Source: Aquabacterium sp. J223 (GTDB lineage: Bacteria > Pseudomonadota > Gammaproteobacteria > Burkholderiales > Burkholderiaceae_C). Taken from it: a stretch of DNA of 64,000 bases. The stretch is from NCBI RefSeq assembly GCF_024666615.1, contig NZ_CP088297.1, positions 3,576,501 through 3,640,500 of the forward strand, in the 5' to 3' direction. This document shows, one piece after another, positions 47,711 through 56,814 of this stretch. Each line of letters begins with the position of its first letter. Position 1 is the stretch's first letter. The translations under genes were made by a program, and so were the position numbers. The notes below the pieces were generated by a model. That model worked only from the letters and a program-made list of their open reading frames with translations, was not told the origin of the DNA and did not search any database.

Positions 47711-48970
47711 TCACGCCCGCTGCCAGGCGGCGGCGAAGAACCCGTCGGTGCCGTGGCGGTGCGGCCACAGCCGCAGGACGTCGCCGTCGACCAGCGAGGC
47801 CGCCTCGCCCACCTGCGCCTGCGCCAGCAGGTCGGCGGCGGGCAGCGGCCGGAAGTCGCGGTGCGCGGCGCCGAAGGCCTCGGCGATGGCCTCGTTCTCC
47901 GGCGCCAGCAGGCTGCAGGTGGAATAGACCAGCCGGCCGCCGGACTTCAGCAGCCGGGCGGCGCTGGCCAGGATGGCGGCCTGCTTCTGCGTCAGCTCGG
48001 CCAGCGCCTGCGGCGACTGGCGCCACTTCAGGTCGGGGTTGCGGCGCAGCGTGCCCAGGCCGGTGCAGGGCGCGTCGACCAGCACCCGATCGACCTTGCC
48101 GGCCAGCCGCTTGACGCGGTCGTCGCGCTCGTGGGCGATCTGCACCGGGTGCACGTTGGACAGGCCGCTGCGCGCCAGCCGCGGCTTCATCGCCTCCAGC
48201 CGGTGGCCGGAGACGTCGAAGGCGTACAGCCGGCCGGTGCTGCGCATGGCCGCGCCGAGCGCCAGCGTCTTGCCGCCGGCGCCGGCGCAGAAGTCGACCA
48301 CCATCTCGCCGCGCTTCGGCGCCACCAGCAGCGCCAGCAGCTGGCTGCCCTCGTCCTGCACCTCGACCTCGCCGCGGGTGAAGACGTCGAGCTTCTGCAG
48401 CGCCGGCTTGCCCGGCACCCGCAGGCCCCAGGGCGAGAACGGCGTGGGCTCGGCCGCGATGCCGGCCTCGGCCAGCGCCTGCTGCACCGCCTCGCGCTTG
48501 GCCTTCTGCACGTTGACCCGCAGGTCCAGCGGCGCCGGTTGCAGCAGGGCGTCGGCCAGCGCCATGAAGTCGGCCTCGCCCAGCCGGGCCTGCAGCGGCT
48601 GGGCGATCCAGTCGGGCAGGTTGTGGCGCAGCTTGGGCGCCAGCGTGGCGGGGTCGACGGCCAGCGCCTGGCGCCGCCAGGCCGCTTCGTCGGGGTTCAG
48701 CGCGACGGCCAGGAACCCCTCGTCGCCCTGCCAGGCCAGCAGCGCCAGCCGCCGCTCCATCGGGCCCGGGCCGCCCTGGGCCAGGTGCTGCCAGCGCAGG
48801 CGCTGGCGCAGCACGGCGTAGGCGGTCTCGGCCAGGGTGTGGCGCTCGCGCGGGCCGAGGCCGCGCTGCTCGCGGAAGAAGGTGGAGACGGTGCCGTCGG
48901 CCGGCGCGTCCAGCTTCTGGAGGCGCGCGACCAGGTCGGCGGCCAGCGCCAGCAGGGCCTTGGGGTGCAC
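47711..48970 (-). CDS. RsmB/NOP2/Sun-family RNA (cytosine-5) methyltransferase
   Basis: This 419-residue enzyme methylates C5 of cytosines in rRNA (16S C967 for RsmB). It has an N-terminal NusB-like helical domain, the SAM-binding motif MVVDFCAGAGGKTLALGAAM, the second motif VDAPCTGLGTLRRNPDLKWR with catalytic Cys, and VYSTCSLLAPENEAI with the second Cys. TDGFFAAAWQRA closes it. The start is near the conserved helix LLALAADLVARL. RsmB-type and RsmF-type enzymes are hard to separate, so no gene symbol is given. It lies 15 bases downstream of purN and is probably co-transcribed with it. Confidence 0.87.
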   Translation of the reverse strand: MHPKALLALAADLVARLQKLDAPADGTVSTFFREQRGLGPRERHTLAETAYAVLRQRLRWQHLAQGGPGPMERRLALLAWQGDEGFLAVALNPDEAAWRRQALAVDPATLAPKLRHNLPDWIAQPLQARLGEADFMALADALLQPAPLDLRVNVQKAKREAVQQALAEAGIAAEPTPFSPWGLRVPGKPALQKLDVFTRGEVEVQDEGSQLLALLVAPKRGEMVVDFCAGAGGKTLALGAAMRSTGRLYAFDVSGHRLEAMKPRLARSGLSNVHPVQIAHERDDRVKRLAGKVDRVLVDAPCTGLGTLRRNPDLKWRQSPQALAELTQKQAAILASAARLLKSGGRLVYSTCSLLAPENEAIAEAFGAAHRDFRPLPAADLLAQAQVGEAASLVDGDVLRLWPHRHGTDGFFAAAWQRA

Positions 48971-48985
48971 CGCTGCTGCCCCCGC

Positions 48986-49627
48986 CTACTCGGCCACCAC
49001 GGCCTGCGGCTCGCCGTCGAGCTGGCGCACCGCGCCGCCGTCCAGCCGCAGCCGGCCGTGGACGAACCAGCGCACCGCGCGCGGCACGATCCGGTGTTCC
49101 TGGGCCAGCACGCGCTCGGCCAGCGAGGCCTCGTCGTCATCCGGCCGCACCGGCACCGCCGCCTGCAGCACGATGGGGCCGTGGTCCAGCTCGGCGGTGA
49201 CAAAGTGCACCGTCGCGCCAGCCCACTTGACGCCGGCCTCGAGCGCCCGCCGATGGGTGTGCAGGCCGGTGAAGGCCGGCAGCAGCGAGGGGTGCACGTT
49301 CATCAGCCGGCCCTCGTAGCGGGCGACGAAGTCCGGCGTGAGGATGCGCATGAAGCCGGCCAGCAGCACCAGGTCCGGCGCCTGGGCGTCGATGGCCTCG
49401 GCCAGCGCGGCGCCGAAGGCGGCGCGGTCGCCGCCATGGCGGCGGAAGTCGACCACGTCGGTGTGCAGCCCGTGGTCCCGGGCCCAGGCCAGGCCGGCCG
49501 CTTCCGGCCGGTCGGCGATCACCGCCGCCACCTCGGCCGGCCAGCCCTCGTCGGCGCAGGCCCGCGCCACGGCGGCCATGTTGCTGCCGCGGCCGGAGAT
49601 GAGGACGACGATGCGCTGCGGTTTCAT
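48986..49627 (-). CDS. purN: Phosphoribosylglycinamide formyltransferase
   Basis: This 213-residue enzyme transfers a formyl group from 10-formyl-THF to glycinamide ribonucleotide in purine synthesis. Motifs are VVLISGRGSNMAAVA at the start, LLAGFMRILTPDFV, and MNVHPSLLPAFTGLHTHRRA with the catalytic His, followed by GATVHFVTAELDHGPI with the catalytic Asp. Length is normal. Its start diverges from trpS with 54 bases between, so both promoters must fit there. Confidence 0.94.
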   Translation of the reverse strand: MKPQRIVVLISGRGSNMAAVARACADEGWPAEVAAVIADRPEAAGLAWARDHGLHTDVVDFRRHGGDRAAFGAALAEAIDAQAPDLVLLAGFMRILTPDFVARYEGRLMNVHPSLLPAFTGLHTHRRALEAGVKWAGATVHFVTAELDHGPIVLQAAVPVRPDDDEASLAERVLAQEHRIVPRAVRWFVHGRLRLDGGAVRQLDGEPQAVVAE

Positions 49628-49681
49628 GAAGGGGCGGCAGTGTAGCGGCGGCCGCCCGACGGCCAGGGGCAGAATGTCCGG

Positions 49682-50992
49682 ATGTCCGAACGCGTCCTCA
49701 CCGGCATCACCACCACCGGCACGCCCCACCTGGGCAACTACGTCGGGGCCATCCGGCCGTCGGTCGCGGCCAGCCGCGAGCCGGGTGTGCAGAGCTTCTT
49801 CTTCCTGGCCGACTACCACGCGCTGATCAAGTGCGACGACCCGGCGCGCATCGCCCGCTCGCGGCTGGAGATCGCGGCCACCTGGCTGGCCTGCGGGCTG
49901 GACCCGGCGCGCGTCACCTTCTACCGGCAGAGCGACATCCCCGAGATCCCGGAGCTGACCTGGCTGCTGACCTGCGTCTGCCCCAAGGGGCTGATGAACC
50001 GGGCCCATGCCTACAAGGCCGCCACCGACGCCAACGAGGCCGCCGGCCAGGAGCCGGACGACGGCGTCAGCATGGGCCTGTTCAGCTACCCCATCCTGAT
50101 GGCCGCCGACATCCTGCTGTTCAACGCGCACCGGGTGCCGGTGGGCCGCGACCAGGTGCAGCACATCGAGATGGCGCGCGACATGGCGCAGCGCTTCAAC
50201 CACCTGTTCGGCGCCGGCCGCGAGCTCTTCGTGCTGCCGCGCGCCGAGATCGAGGAAGACGTGGCGACGCTGCCGGGGCTCGACGGCCGCAAGATGTCGA
50301 AGAGCTACGACAACACCATCCCGCTGTTCGCGGGCGGCGCGGCGGCGCTGAAGGACGCGATCGCGCGCATCGTCACCGACTCGCGCGCGCCCGGCGAGCC
50401 GAAGGAGCCCGACGGCAGCGCGCTGGTCATGGTGCACGACGCCTTCGCCACGCCGGACGAGCGCGCCGCCTTCCACGCCGAGCTGCGCGCCGGCCTGGCC
50501 TGGGGCGAGGCCAAGCAGCGGCTGGTGGCCCTGGTCGAGCGGCACATCGGCCCGATGCGCGAGCGCTATGTCGAGCTGATGGCCCGGCCCGACCGCATCG
50601 AGGACATCCTTCAGGCCGGCGCCGCCAAGGCGCGCGCGGTGGCACGGCCGCTGCTGGACGAGCTGCGCGAGGCGGTGGGGCTGCGCCCCGCCACCGCCGC
50701 CGACACCGGCGGCGCCGCGCCGGCCAAGCCCCGGGCCGAAGCGCTGGCCGCCTTCAAGCAGTACCGCGAGGCCGACGGCCGCTTCTACTTCAAGCTGGTG
50801 GCCGCCGACGGCGCGCTGCTGCTGCAGAGCACCGGCTTCGACAACGGCCGCGACGCCGGCGCCTGGGTCAAGCGGCTGAAGGCCGAGGGCGCCGCGGCGC
50901 TGGCGGAGGCGCCGCTCGACCGGGCGCAGGGCGACCTGGCCGCGGCGGCCGCTGCCCTCGACGCGCTGGCCGCTGCCGAGGCGGCGGCCTGA
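49682..50992 (+). CDS. trpS: Tryptophanyl-tRNA synthetase
   Basis: This 436-residue class I synthetase attaches tryptophan to its tRNA. The HIGH-like motif is in [14 protein letters not shown], and the KMSKS motif is in [30 protein letters not shown] and [14 protein letters not shown] are also typical. The catalytic part ends near residue 340. The extra ~90 residues contain [20 protein letters not shown] with a following [14 protein letters not shown], reminiscent of a DUF1508/YegP-like beta domain. It diverges from purN. Confidence 0.94.
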   Translation: MSERVLTGITTTGTPHLGNYVGAIRPSVAASREPGVQSFFFLADYHALIKCDDPARIARSRLEIAATWLACGLDPARVTFYRQSDIPEIPELTWLLTCVCPKGLMNRAHAYKAATDANEAAGQEPDDGVSMGLFSYPILMAADILLFNAHRVPVGRDQVQHIEMARDMAQRFNHLFGAGRELFVLPRAEIEEDVATLPGLDGRKMSKSYDNTIPLFAGGAAALKDAIARIVTDSRAPGEPKEPDGSALVMVHDAFATPDERAAFHAELRAGLAWGEAKQRLVALVERHIGPMRERYVELMARPDRIEDILQAGAAKARAVARPLLDELREAVGLRPATAADTGGAAPAKPRAEALAAFKQYREADGRFYFKLVAADGALLLQSTGFDNGRDAGAWVKRLKAEGAAALAEAPLDRAQGDLAAAAAALDALAAAEAAA

Positions 50993-51012
50993 ACGGCGTT
51001 GCACCCGCGCCG

Positions 51013-51486
51013 ATGGCCGGCATCCACATCGCCGACATCGAGGCCGCCATCAACTGGTGGCGCGAGCGCTCGCCCTCGCCCGACGGCGTCAAGGCCGCGC
51101 CCGAGGTGCGGGCGCTGGCCGAGGTCTACGCCCTGATGGTCTATTACCACGAGGCGCTGTGCGACGAGGCCAGCATGCCGAAGAAGGCCAAGGACGCCTG
51201 GCTGGCCTGGTACGCCACCACGCCCGACGCGCCGTGCATCGCCATCTGCTCGACCAGCCAGGGCGACGACACCTGCAAGGGCTGCGGCCGCAGCTTCGAG
51301 GAGGTGCAGCACTGGCCGTCCTACAGCCCCGGCGAGAAGCGTGCGGTGTGGCACCGCATCGTGCGCGAGGGCACGGCCTGGCGCTTCAACCGCTACGCCG
51401 AGCGGGCGCAGAAGGCCTCCGGCGAGGACCACCCGGACCCGGCGAGCCTCAACCTCGCGCCAGCCGGCACCGGCGGACCGACGTGA
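51013..51486 (+). CDS. DUF3717 / DUF1289 fusion protein
   Basis: This 157-residue soluble protein has an N-terminal DUF3717-like part (IHIADIEAAINWWRERSPS) and a C-terminal DUF1289-like zinc-ribbon-type cluster, in which PCIAICSTSQGDDTCKGCGR supplies four Cys. DUF1289 proteins are small iron-sulfur or zinc proteins of unknown function. It starts 20 bases after trpS and its stop overlaps the start of the next gene, so it is likely co-transcribed with both. Function is not known. Confidence 0.75.
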   Translation: MAGIHIADIEAAINWWRERSPSPDGVKAAPEVRALAEVYALMVYYHEALCDEASMPKKAKDAWLAWYATTPDAPCIAICSTSQGDDTCKGCGRSFEEVQHWPSYSPGEKRAVWHRIVREGTAWRFNRYAERAQKASGEDHPDPASLNLAPAGTGGPT

Positions 51487-52868
51487 CGGTCCGCTTCATG
51501 GAGGACGCGCGGCGGTTGCTCGCGCTGGCCTGGCCCGTCTTCATCGGCCAGATCGCGGTGCTCGGCTTCGCCACGGTGGACACCGTGCTGCTGGCCCGCC
51601 ATTCGGCGCTGGACCTGGCGGCGCTGGCGGTGGGTGCGTCGGCCTACGTCACCGTCTTCATCGGGCTGATGGGCATGGTGATGGCGGTGGGGCCGATCGC
51701 CGGCCAGTTCTTCGGCGGGCGCCGGTACGCCGACGCCGGCGAGCAGCTGCGCCAGGCGCTGCTGCTGGCGCTGGTGCTGGCGCTGCCGGCGGCGGCGCTG
51801 CTGGCCTTCCCGCAGCCCTTCCTCTGGCTGGCCAAGGCCGGGCCGGACGTGGCCGACCGGGTGCGCGGCTACCTGCTGGCGCTGGCGGTGGCGGTGCCCG
51901 CCGCCCTGCTCTTCACCGCCTTCCGCGGCTTCAACACCGCGGTGTCGCGGCCGAAGGCGGTGATGGCGCTGCAACTCGGCGGGCTGGCGCTGAAGGTGCC
52001 GCTGTCGGCGCTGCTGGTGTCGGGGGGGTCGCTGGGACCGCTGGACGTGCCGGCGCTCGGTGTCACGGGCTGCGGCGTGGCCACCGCCATCGTCATGTGG
52101 ACGCAGCTGGCGGCGGCGGCGCTGCTGACGCGGCGCGACCGCTTCTACGAACCCTTCGCGCTGTGGTCGCGCGGCTGGCCGCGGCCGCAGCGGCACAGCC
52201 TGGGCGCCCAGCTGCGCCTGGGGGTGCCGATGGGCCTGGCGGTGCTGATCGAGGTCACCGGCTTCTCCTTCATGGCGCTGCTCATCTCGCGGCTGGCGCC
52301 GGACCAGGTGGCCGGCCACCAGATCGCCGCCAACCTCACCGCATTGCTGTTCATGATGCCGCTGTCGATGGCGCAGGCGGCCGGTGCGCTGGTGGCGCAG
52401 GCCCTGGGCGCCGGCGAGGTCGGCCGGGCGCAGGCGCTGGGCCGGCGGGCGCTGCGGCTGGCGCTCGGCATCGCGGCGGTGGCGGCGGCACTGCTGGCCC
52501 TGCTGCGCCAGCCCATCGCCGGCCTCTACACCGGCGACGCCGCGCTGGCGGCCAGCGTGGTGCCGCTGCTGGCCTGGGTGGCGGCCTTCCATGTCGCCGA
52601 TGCGGCGCAGGCGGTGTCGTCGCAGGTGCTGCGCGCCTGGCGGGTGGCCACCGTGCCGGTGCTCATCTACGCGCTGTCGCTGTGGGGCGTCGGCCTGGGC
52701 GGCGGCTGGTGGCTGGGCCGTGGCGGCGCCGGTCCGGCGCTGGCCGGCGCGCCGGGTTTCTGGGCCGCCGGCGCCATGGCGCTGGTGCTGGCGGCCCTGG
52801 CGCTGGTGGCGCTGCTGCGGCACGTGGCGGCGCGGGCGCAGGCCCGGCAGGTCGCCGCGCCGGGCTGA
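51483..52868 (+). CDS. MATE-family multidrug/sodium efflux transporter
   Basis: This 461-residue polytopic protein of the MATE (NorM-like) family has about 12 membrane helices and an internal two-fold repeat. Family patterns are LAWPVFIGQIAVLGFATVDT in helix 1, DLAALAVGASAYVTVF, and the second half opening LRLGVPMGLAVLIEVTGF. It probably exports cationic drugs or toxic metabolites in exchange for Na+ or H+. The GTG at 51483 overlaps the previous stop; an ATG 15 bases later is also possible. Its end is convergent with the sensor kinase gene at 52873. Confidence 0.88.
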   Translation: MTVRFMEDARRLLALAWPVFIGQIAVLGFATVDTVLLARHSALDLAALAVGASAYVTVFIGLMGMVMAVGPIAGQFFGGRRYADAGEQLRQALLLALVLALPAAALLAFPQPFLWLAKAGPDVADRVRGYLLALAVAVPAALLFTAFRGFNTAVSRPKAVMALQLGGLALKVPLSALLVSGGSLGPLDVPALGVTGCGVATAIVMWTQLAAAALLTRRDRFYEPFALWSRGWPRPQRHSLGAQLRLGVPMGLAVLIEVTGFSFMALLISRLAPDQVAGHQIAANLTALLFMMPLSMAQAAGALVAQALGAGEVGRAQALGRRALRLALGIAAVAAALLALLRQPIAGLYTGDAALAASVVPLLAWVAAFHVADAAQAVSSQVLRAWRVATVPVLIYALSLWGVGLGGGWWLGRGGAGPALAGAPGFWAAGAMALVLAALALVALLRHVAARAQARQVAAPG

Positions 52869-52872
52869 CCGC

Positions 52873-54261
52873 TCAGCCCGGCAGGCCGAGCACGAAGCAG
52901 CTGCCGCCGCCCTCGCGGGCTTCGCAGCGCACCTCGCCGCCATGGGCGCGGGCGATCTGGCGCACCAGCGACAGGCCCAGGCCCACGCCGCCGGCCTGCT
53001 CGGCATGGCCGGGCAGGCGGAAGAAGGGCTCGAAGATGCGCTCGCGCATGTCCTCGGGCACGCCGGGGCCGCGGTCGCAGACCCGGCATTCGACGACGGC
53101 GCCCCGGCGCGTCAGCGTCACCGCCAGCGCCTCGCCGCCGTAGCGGCGGCCGTTGTCGAGCAGGTTGCGCAGCGCGCGGCGCAGCAGGCGCTCGTCGCCG
53201 TCCAGCGGGGCCAGGCCGGGGTCGGCCTCGAGTTCGGCGCCGGCGCGGGCGGCCTCCTCCGCGGCGAGCGCGACCAGGTCCACCGGCGCGCGCGACAGCG
53301 GCTGCGCGGCGCTGTCGAGCCGGCTGGCGAGCAGCACCTCCTCGACCAGCGCGTCGAGCTCGGCGATGTTGGCCGCCACCTCGCTGCGCAGGCGCTGGCG
53401 GCCCTCGGCCGGCAGGACGTCGTCGTCGAGCAGCGCCAGCGCCATCTTCAGCCGCGCCAGCGGCGAGCGCAGCTCGTGGCTGGCGTTGGCGAGCAGCGAG
53501 CGGTGCGAGGCCAGCAGCTGCTCGATGCGGCCGGCGGCCCGGTTGAAGCTGCCGGCCAGCGCGGCCACCTCGTCGCGGCCGTCCACCGCCACCCGGTGTT
53601 TCAGGTCGCCGGCGCCGAAGGCCTCGACGCCGCGCTGCAGCCGCTCCAGCCGGCGGGTCAGCCGCCGCACCACCGGCCAGGCGCCGGCGGCGATGGCGAT
53701 GAACAGCAGCACCAGCCCGACGGCGATGCCGGCACCGCCGGCCCTCCACCACCAGCCGGCCAGCAGGCCGGGCGGCGGTCCGGGCGGCCGGCCGTCGTCG
53801 GCGCGCGGGACCGGCCCGGCATCGCCCGGCCCGGGGCCCGGACCGAAGGCGCGCGGCTCGCGGTCGCGACGGGGCCACGGCCGGAAAAGCCACAGCGCCC
53901 GGCCGTCGCTCAACGCCACCCGCAGCGGCGCCCGGGCGCCGGGGCCGGCGTCGGCCTCGCGGCGGCTGTAGGCCTCCGAGGTGGCGATGCGCAGACCGCG
54001 CCGGTCGTCCAGCGCCAGCGGCAGGCGCAGCCGCTGCGCCCAGTCGAGCAGGGCGTCGCGCTGCTCGTCCAGCGGCGCGTCGGCCGGCGGCAGGCTGTTC
54101 TCGATCAGCGCCGCCCAGGCCTGTACCCGCTCGCTGGCGAACTGGCCCAGCCGCTCCCGCTCCTGGTCGAGCCGGTTCTGCGCCAGCCCGCCGGCGATCA
54201 GCGCGAACACGCCGAGCACGGCCACCACCGTGAGGTAGATGCGCAGGTACAGGGACTTCAC
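52873..54261 (-). CDS. Sensor histidine kinase (CpxA/EnvZ-like architecture)
   Basis: This 462-residue inner-membrane kinase has a first helix (residues ~8-27), a periplasmic part with Pro-rich stretch, a second helix (VGLVLLFIAIAAGAW), a HAMP linker, and a His kinase domain with HELRSPLARLKMAL (His). Then come NLLDNGRRYGG (N box), DRGPGVPEDM (G1), FEPFFRLP (F) and GVGLGLSLVRQIA (G2). It is 10 bases after the response regulator and part of a three-gene unit with a Spy/CpxP-like periplasmic protein. Envelope stress sensing is inferred from that. Confidence 0.9.
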   Translation of the reverse strand: MKSLYLRIYLTVVAVLGVFALIAGGLAQNRLDQERERLGQFASERVQAWAALIENSLPPADAPLDEQRDALLDWAQRLRLPLALDDRRGLRIATSEAYSRREADAGPGARAPLRVALSDGRALWLFRPWPRRDREPRAFGPGPGPGDAGPVPRADDGRPPGPPPGLLAGWWWRAGGAGIAVGLVLLFIAIAAGAWPVVRRLTRRLERLQRGVEAFGAGDLKHRVAVDGRDEVAALAGSFNRAAGRIEQLLASHRSLLANASHELRSPLARLKMALALLDDDVLPAEGRQRLRSEVAANIAELDALVEEVLLASRLDSAAQPLSRAPVDLVALAAEEAARAGAELEADPGLAPLDGDERLLRRALRNLLDNGRRYGGEALAVTLTRRGAVVECRVCDRGPGVPEDMRERIFEPFFRLPGHAEQAGGVGLGLSLVRQIARAHGGEVRCEAREGGGSCFVLGLPG

Positions 54262-54271
54262 GGCGCCGGCG

Positions 54272-54985
54272 TCATTCGTCTTGCTTCTTGGCGAAGAGGT
54301 AGCCGGCGCCGCGCACGGTGAGCACGCGGCGGGGGTTCTTCGGGTCGTCCTCGATGGCGGCGCGAATGCGCGAGACGTGCACGTCGATCGAGCGGTCGAA
54401 GGCCTCCTGCGGGTGGCCGCGCAGGGCGTCCATGATCTGGTCGCGGCTCATCACCCGGCCGGCGTGGCGGGCCAGCACCAGCAGCAGCTCGTACTGGTGC
54501 GCGGTGAGGTCGCAGTCGCGCTCGCCGACGCGCACGCTGCGCGCGCCGGTGTCGATCTCCAGCCGGCCGAAGCGCAGGCGCTCCGCCGGCGCGGCGTCGG
54601 CGGCCTCGGGCTGGGCCCGGCGCAGCAGCGAGCGCACGCGGGCCAGCAGCTCGCGCGGCTCGAAGGGCTTGGGCAGGTAGTCGTCGGCGCCCAGCTCGAG
54701 GCCGACCACGCGGTCGGTCGGCTCGCCGCGGGCGGTGAGCATGAGCAGCGGCAGCCGCCGCGTCCTCGGGTCGGCGCGCAGCGCCTGCGTCAGCGACAGG
54801 CCGTCGCCGTCGGGCAGCATGAGGTCGAGCACCAGCGCGTCGTAGCCGCCGCCCGCCAGCCGCTCGCGGCCGGCCTGCACCGTGCCGGCGACGTCGACCT
54901 CGAAGCCGGCGCCGCGCAGGTAGTCGCCCACCATGCCGGCCAGGCGGGCGTCGTCGTCGATGAGCAGCAGGCGGTGGTGGGTCAT
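54272..54985 (-). CDS. OmpR/PhoB-family response regulator
   Basis: This 237-residue regulator has an N-terminal receiver with acidic pair in LLLIDDDARLAGM, Asp in LVLDLMLPDGDGLS and Lys in YLPKPFEPRELLARV. A C-terminal winged helix-turn-helix follows (LTAHQYELLLVLARHAGRVM, SIDVHVSRIRAAIEDDPKNP, RVLTVRGAGYLF). The start MTHHRLLLIDDD is chosen; the upstream in-frame extension is Pro/Ala-rich and unlike the family. It is between the Spy-like gene and the kinase gene on the same strand. Confidence 0.92.
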   Translation of the reverse strand: MTHHRLLLIDDDARLAGMVGDYLRGAGFEVDVAGTVQAGRERLAGGGYDALVLDLMLPDGDGLSLTQALRADPRTRRLPLLMLTARGEPTDRVVGLELGADDYLPKPFEPRELLARVRSLLRRAQPEAADAAPAERLRFGRLEIDTGARSVRVGERDCDLTAHQYELLLVLARHAGRVMSRDQIMDALRGHPQEAFDRSIDVHVSRIRAAIEDDPKNPRRVLTVRGAGYLFAKKQDE

Positions 54986-55052
54986 GCGGCAAGGATCGGC
55001 GTTGGCGGCGCAGCATACGGCGGCCCGCCGGGGGACCGGCGGGCCGGCGTGT

Positions 55053-55667
55053 TCAGCGCGGCGTGGCCGGCATGGCGCCGGTGGCGGGGGCGCCCGGTGC
55101 GCGGTCGCGGCCATGGCGTTCGGCCATGCGCTCCTGGCGCTGCTTCATCCGCTGCACCAGCTGCTGGCGCTGCTCGGGCGTCAGCACCCGGCTGACCTCC
55201 AGCATGGCCTGGACCATGCGGCGCGAGGCGGCGTCGTGCTGCTGCAGCGTCTGCTGGCGCAGCGCTTCGGCGGCGTTGGCGTCGACCGTCGGCTGGGCGA
55301 ACAGGTCGAGCGCCTGGCCGCGCAGCGCACGGCCGCTCTCGTGCTGGGCACGCAGGTCGCTGCGCGCGGCGTCGGCGATGCGGCGGATCTCGGTGCGCTG
55401 GGCGTCGGTGGCCTTCACGCTGTCGAGCATCCGGTCGAGCCCGCGGCCGCCCAGCCAGCCCATGCCGGGGCCGCCCGGGCCGCCATGGTGGCCATGATGG
55501 CCATGGCCGTGGTGGCCCATGCCGCGCTCCGCCGCGGGGGCGGGCGGGACCGGCTGCGCAAAGGCGGTGAGGGCCACGCTGCCGGCCATCGCCAGCACCA
55601 GGCCGGCGGCGAACAGGCGCAGCGGACGGCGCGCGGGGGTCCAGGCGGTGGGGTTGAGGGCGTTCAT
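55053..55667 (-). CDS. Spy/CpxP-family LTXXQ periplasmic protein
   Basis: This 204-residue exported protein has a signal peptide (RLFAAGLVLAMAGSVALTAFAQ), a His/Gly-rich segment (GMGHHGHGHHGHHGGPGGPG) that may bind metal, and a helical core with the LTXXQ motif in SRVLTPEQRQQLVQRM. Spy and CpxP are periplasmic chaperones or stress feedback proteins. Here the gene precedes a response regulator and kinase, echoing the cpxP-cpxR-cpxA set. The His-rich stretch suggests a link to metal stress, which would fit the nearby metal exporter, but this is inferred. Confidence 0.82.
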   Translation of the reverse strand: MNALNPTAWTPARRPLRLFAAGLVLAMAGSVALTAFAQPVPPAPAAERGMGHHGHGHHGHHGGPGGPGMGWLGGRGLDRMLDSVKATDAQRTEIRRIADAARSDLRAQHESGRALRGQALDLFAQPTVDANAAEALRQQTLQQHDAASRRMVQAMLEVSRVLTPEQRQQLVQRMKQRQERMAERHGRDRAPGAPATGAMPATPR

Positions 55668-55803
55668 CGATCTCTCTCCTTCGGGTGGCGAGCCCAGTGG
55701 CAGGCTCGATGGAAGGAGCATCGCGGCCGGCGGTGAACCGGCCTTGCCGCCCAGGTAAAGAAGCGTGAACCCCGGCGGCGGCCGGCGGCTCGCGCGCCGG
55801 GCC

Positions 55804-56721
55804 TCAGCCGTCCGACGGCGGTTCGTCGTCGTTGGCCGCGCGCGGCAGCGCACCGCCCTGCTCCACCCGGTTGGCCAGCCCGCCGCGGTGGGTGGCCGCC
55901 TGCAGGGCCGCCTGGGCGGCGGCATGGCGCAGCAGCGCGTCGGGCTGGTCGCCGTCGCCGGGGCACAGCGCCACGCCGGCCACCGCCGCCACCGCCACCG
56001 GGTGGCCGGCCAGGCTGAACGGCCGGTGCAGCGCGGCCAGCAGCTTGTCGGCGACGCGGCGGGCATGGGCCGGCTCCTCCAGCGCCGACAGCAGCACCCC
56101 GAAGGCATCGGGGCCGAGCGCGGCGACCACGTCGCTGGCGCGCACGCCGGCGCGCAGCCGCACCGCGGCCTTGCGCCTGAGCACCTGCGCCGATTCACGG
56201 CCCAGCCGCTGCTCCGTGGTGGCGAAGCCCTCCAGCCGCAGCACCAGCAGCGCCATCGGCGCGGGTTCGCGCTGGCGCAGCGCCAGCAGCTGGCTCATGT
56301 GCTCGGCCAGCTGGGCCTGCGACGGCAGGCCGGTGGCCAGGTCGGTGGTCCAGGCCTTGCGCGCCTCGCGCTCCACCCGCTTGCGCTCCACCGCCAGGCG
56401 CAGCGAGCGCAGGCGCTCGGCGTCGTCGGCGTCGTCGGGCAGCAGGTCCTGCACGCCCTGCAGCAGCAGCGGCAGCGCCGCGTCGAGCTGCTGACGCCCC
56501 GGCGCCAGCAGCACGACCGCGGTGTCGAGCGCCGCGGCGCCGAGCCCGGGCCACGGCGCCGCCGGCAGCGGCGCCAGCAGCGCGTCGAAGCGGCGGGCGG
56601 CCAGTGCCTGCGTGGCCTGGGCCAGGTCGTCGCAGCGGGTCGCCTGCCAGCCGGCAGCGGCCAGCAGCGGCGCGCCCGGCGGGGTCACCTGCAGCAGTTG
56701 AAGCGGTTCGACGTCGGACAT
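55804..56721 (-). CDS. GGDEF-like protein with degenerate active site
   Basis: This 305-residue soluble protein has an N-terminal region with receiver-like character (FDALLAPLPAAPW, DTAVVLLAPGRQ), a helical linker, and a C-terminal GGDEF-type domain (TDLATGLPSQAQLAEHM, with a family-like segment VVAALGPDAFGVLLSAL). The catalytic GG(D/E)EF is replaced by GPDAF, so diguanylate cyclase activity is unlikely. It may bind c-di-GMP or GTP as a sensor, or be a decayed paralogue. The start MSDVEPLQLLQ is preferred over an upstream Met. It lies beside the PII-like gene of the metal-export unit. Confidence 0.7.
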   Translation of the reverse strand: MSDVEPLQLLQVTPPGAPLLAAAGWQATRCDDLAQATQALAARRFDALLAPLPAAPWPGLGAAALDTAVVLLAPGRQQLDAALPLLLQGVQDLLPDDADDAERLRSLRLAVERKRVEREARKAWTTDLATGLPSQAQLAEHMSQLLALRQREPAPMALLVLRLEGFATTEQRLGRESAQVLRRKAAVRLRAGVRASDVVAALGPDAFGVLLSALEEPAHARRVADKLLAALHRPFSLAGHPVAVAAVAGVALCPGDGDQPDALLRHAAAQAALQAATHRGGLANRVEQGGALPRAANDDEPPSDG

Positions 56722-56814
56722 GAGTCCATTGTGCGACCCTGCGCTCACCACCCCCCGGCAGGGGACGGGCCGCCGAAGGCGACCAGATGCCCGGGGTGGC
56801 GGCGGTGGCCCAGG

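Noticed and set aside
46370-49645. A 1091-codon open frame on the plus strand
   Set aside because: It runs antisense through the desaturase, RsmB-type and purN genes, all of which have clear motifs on the minus strand.
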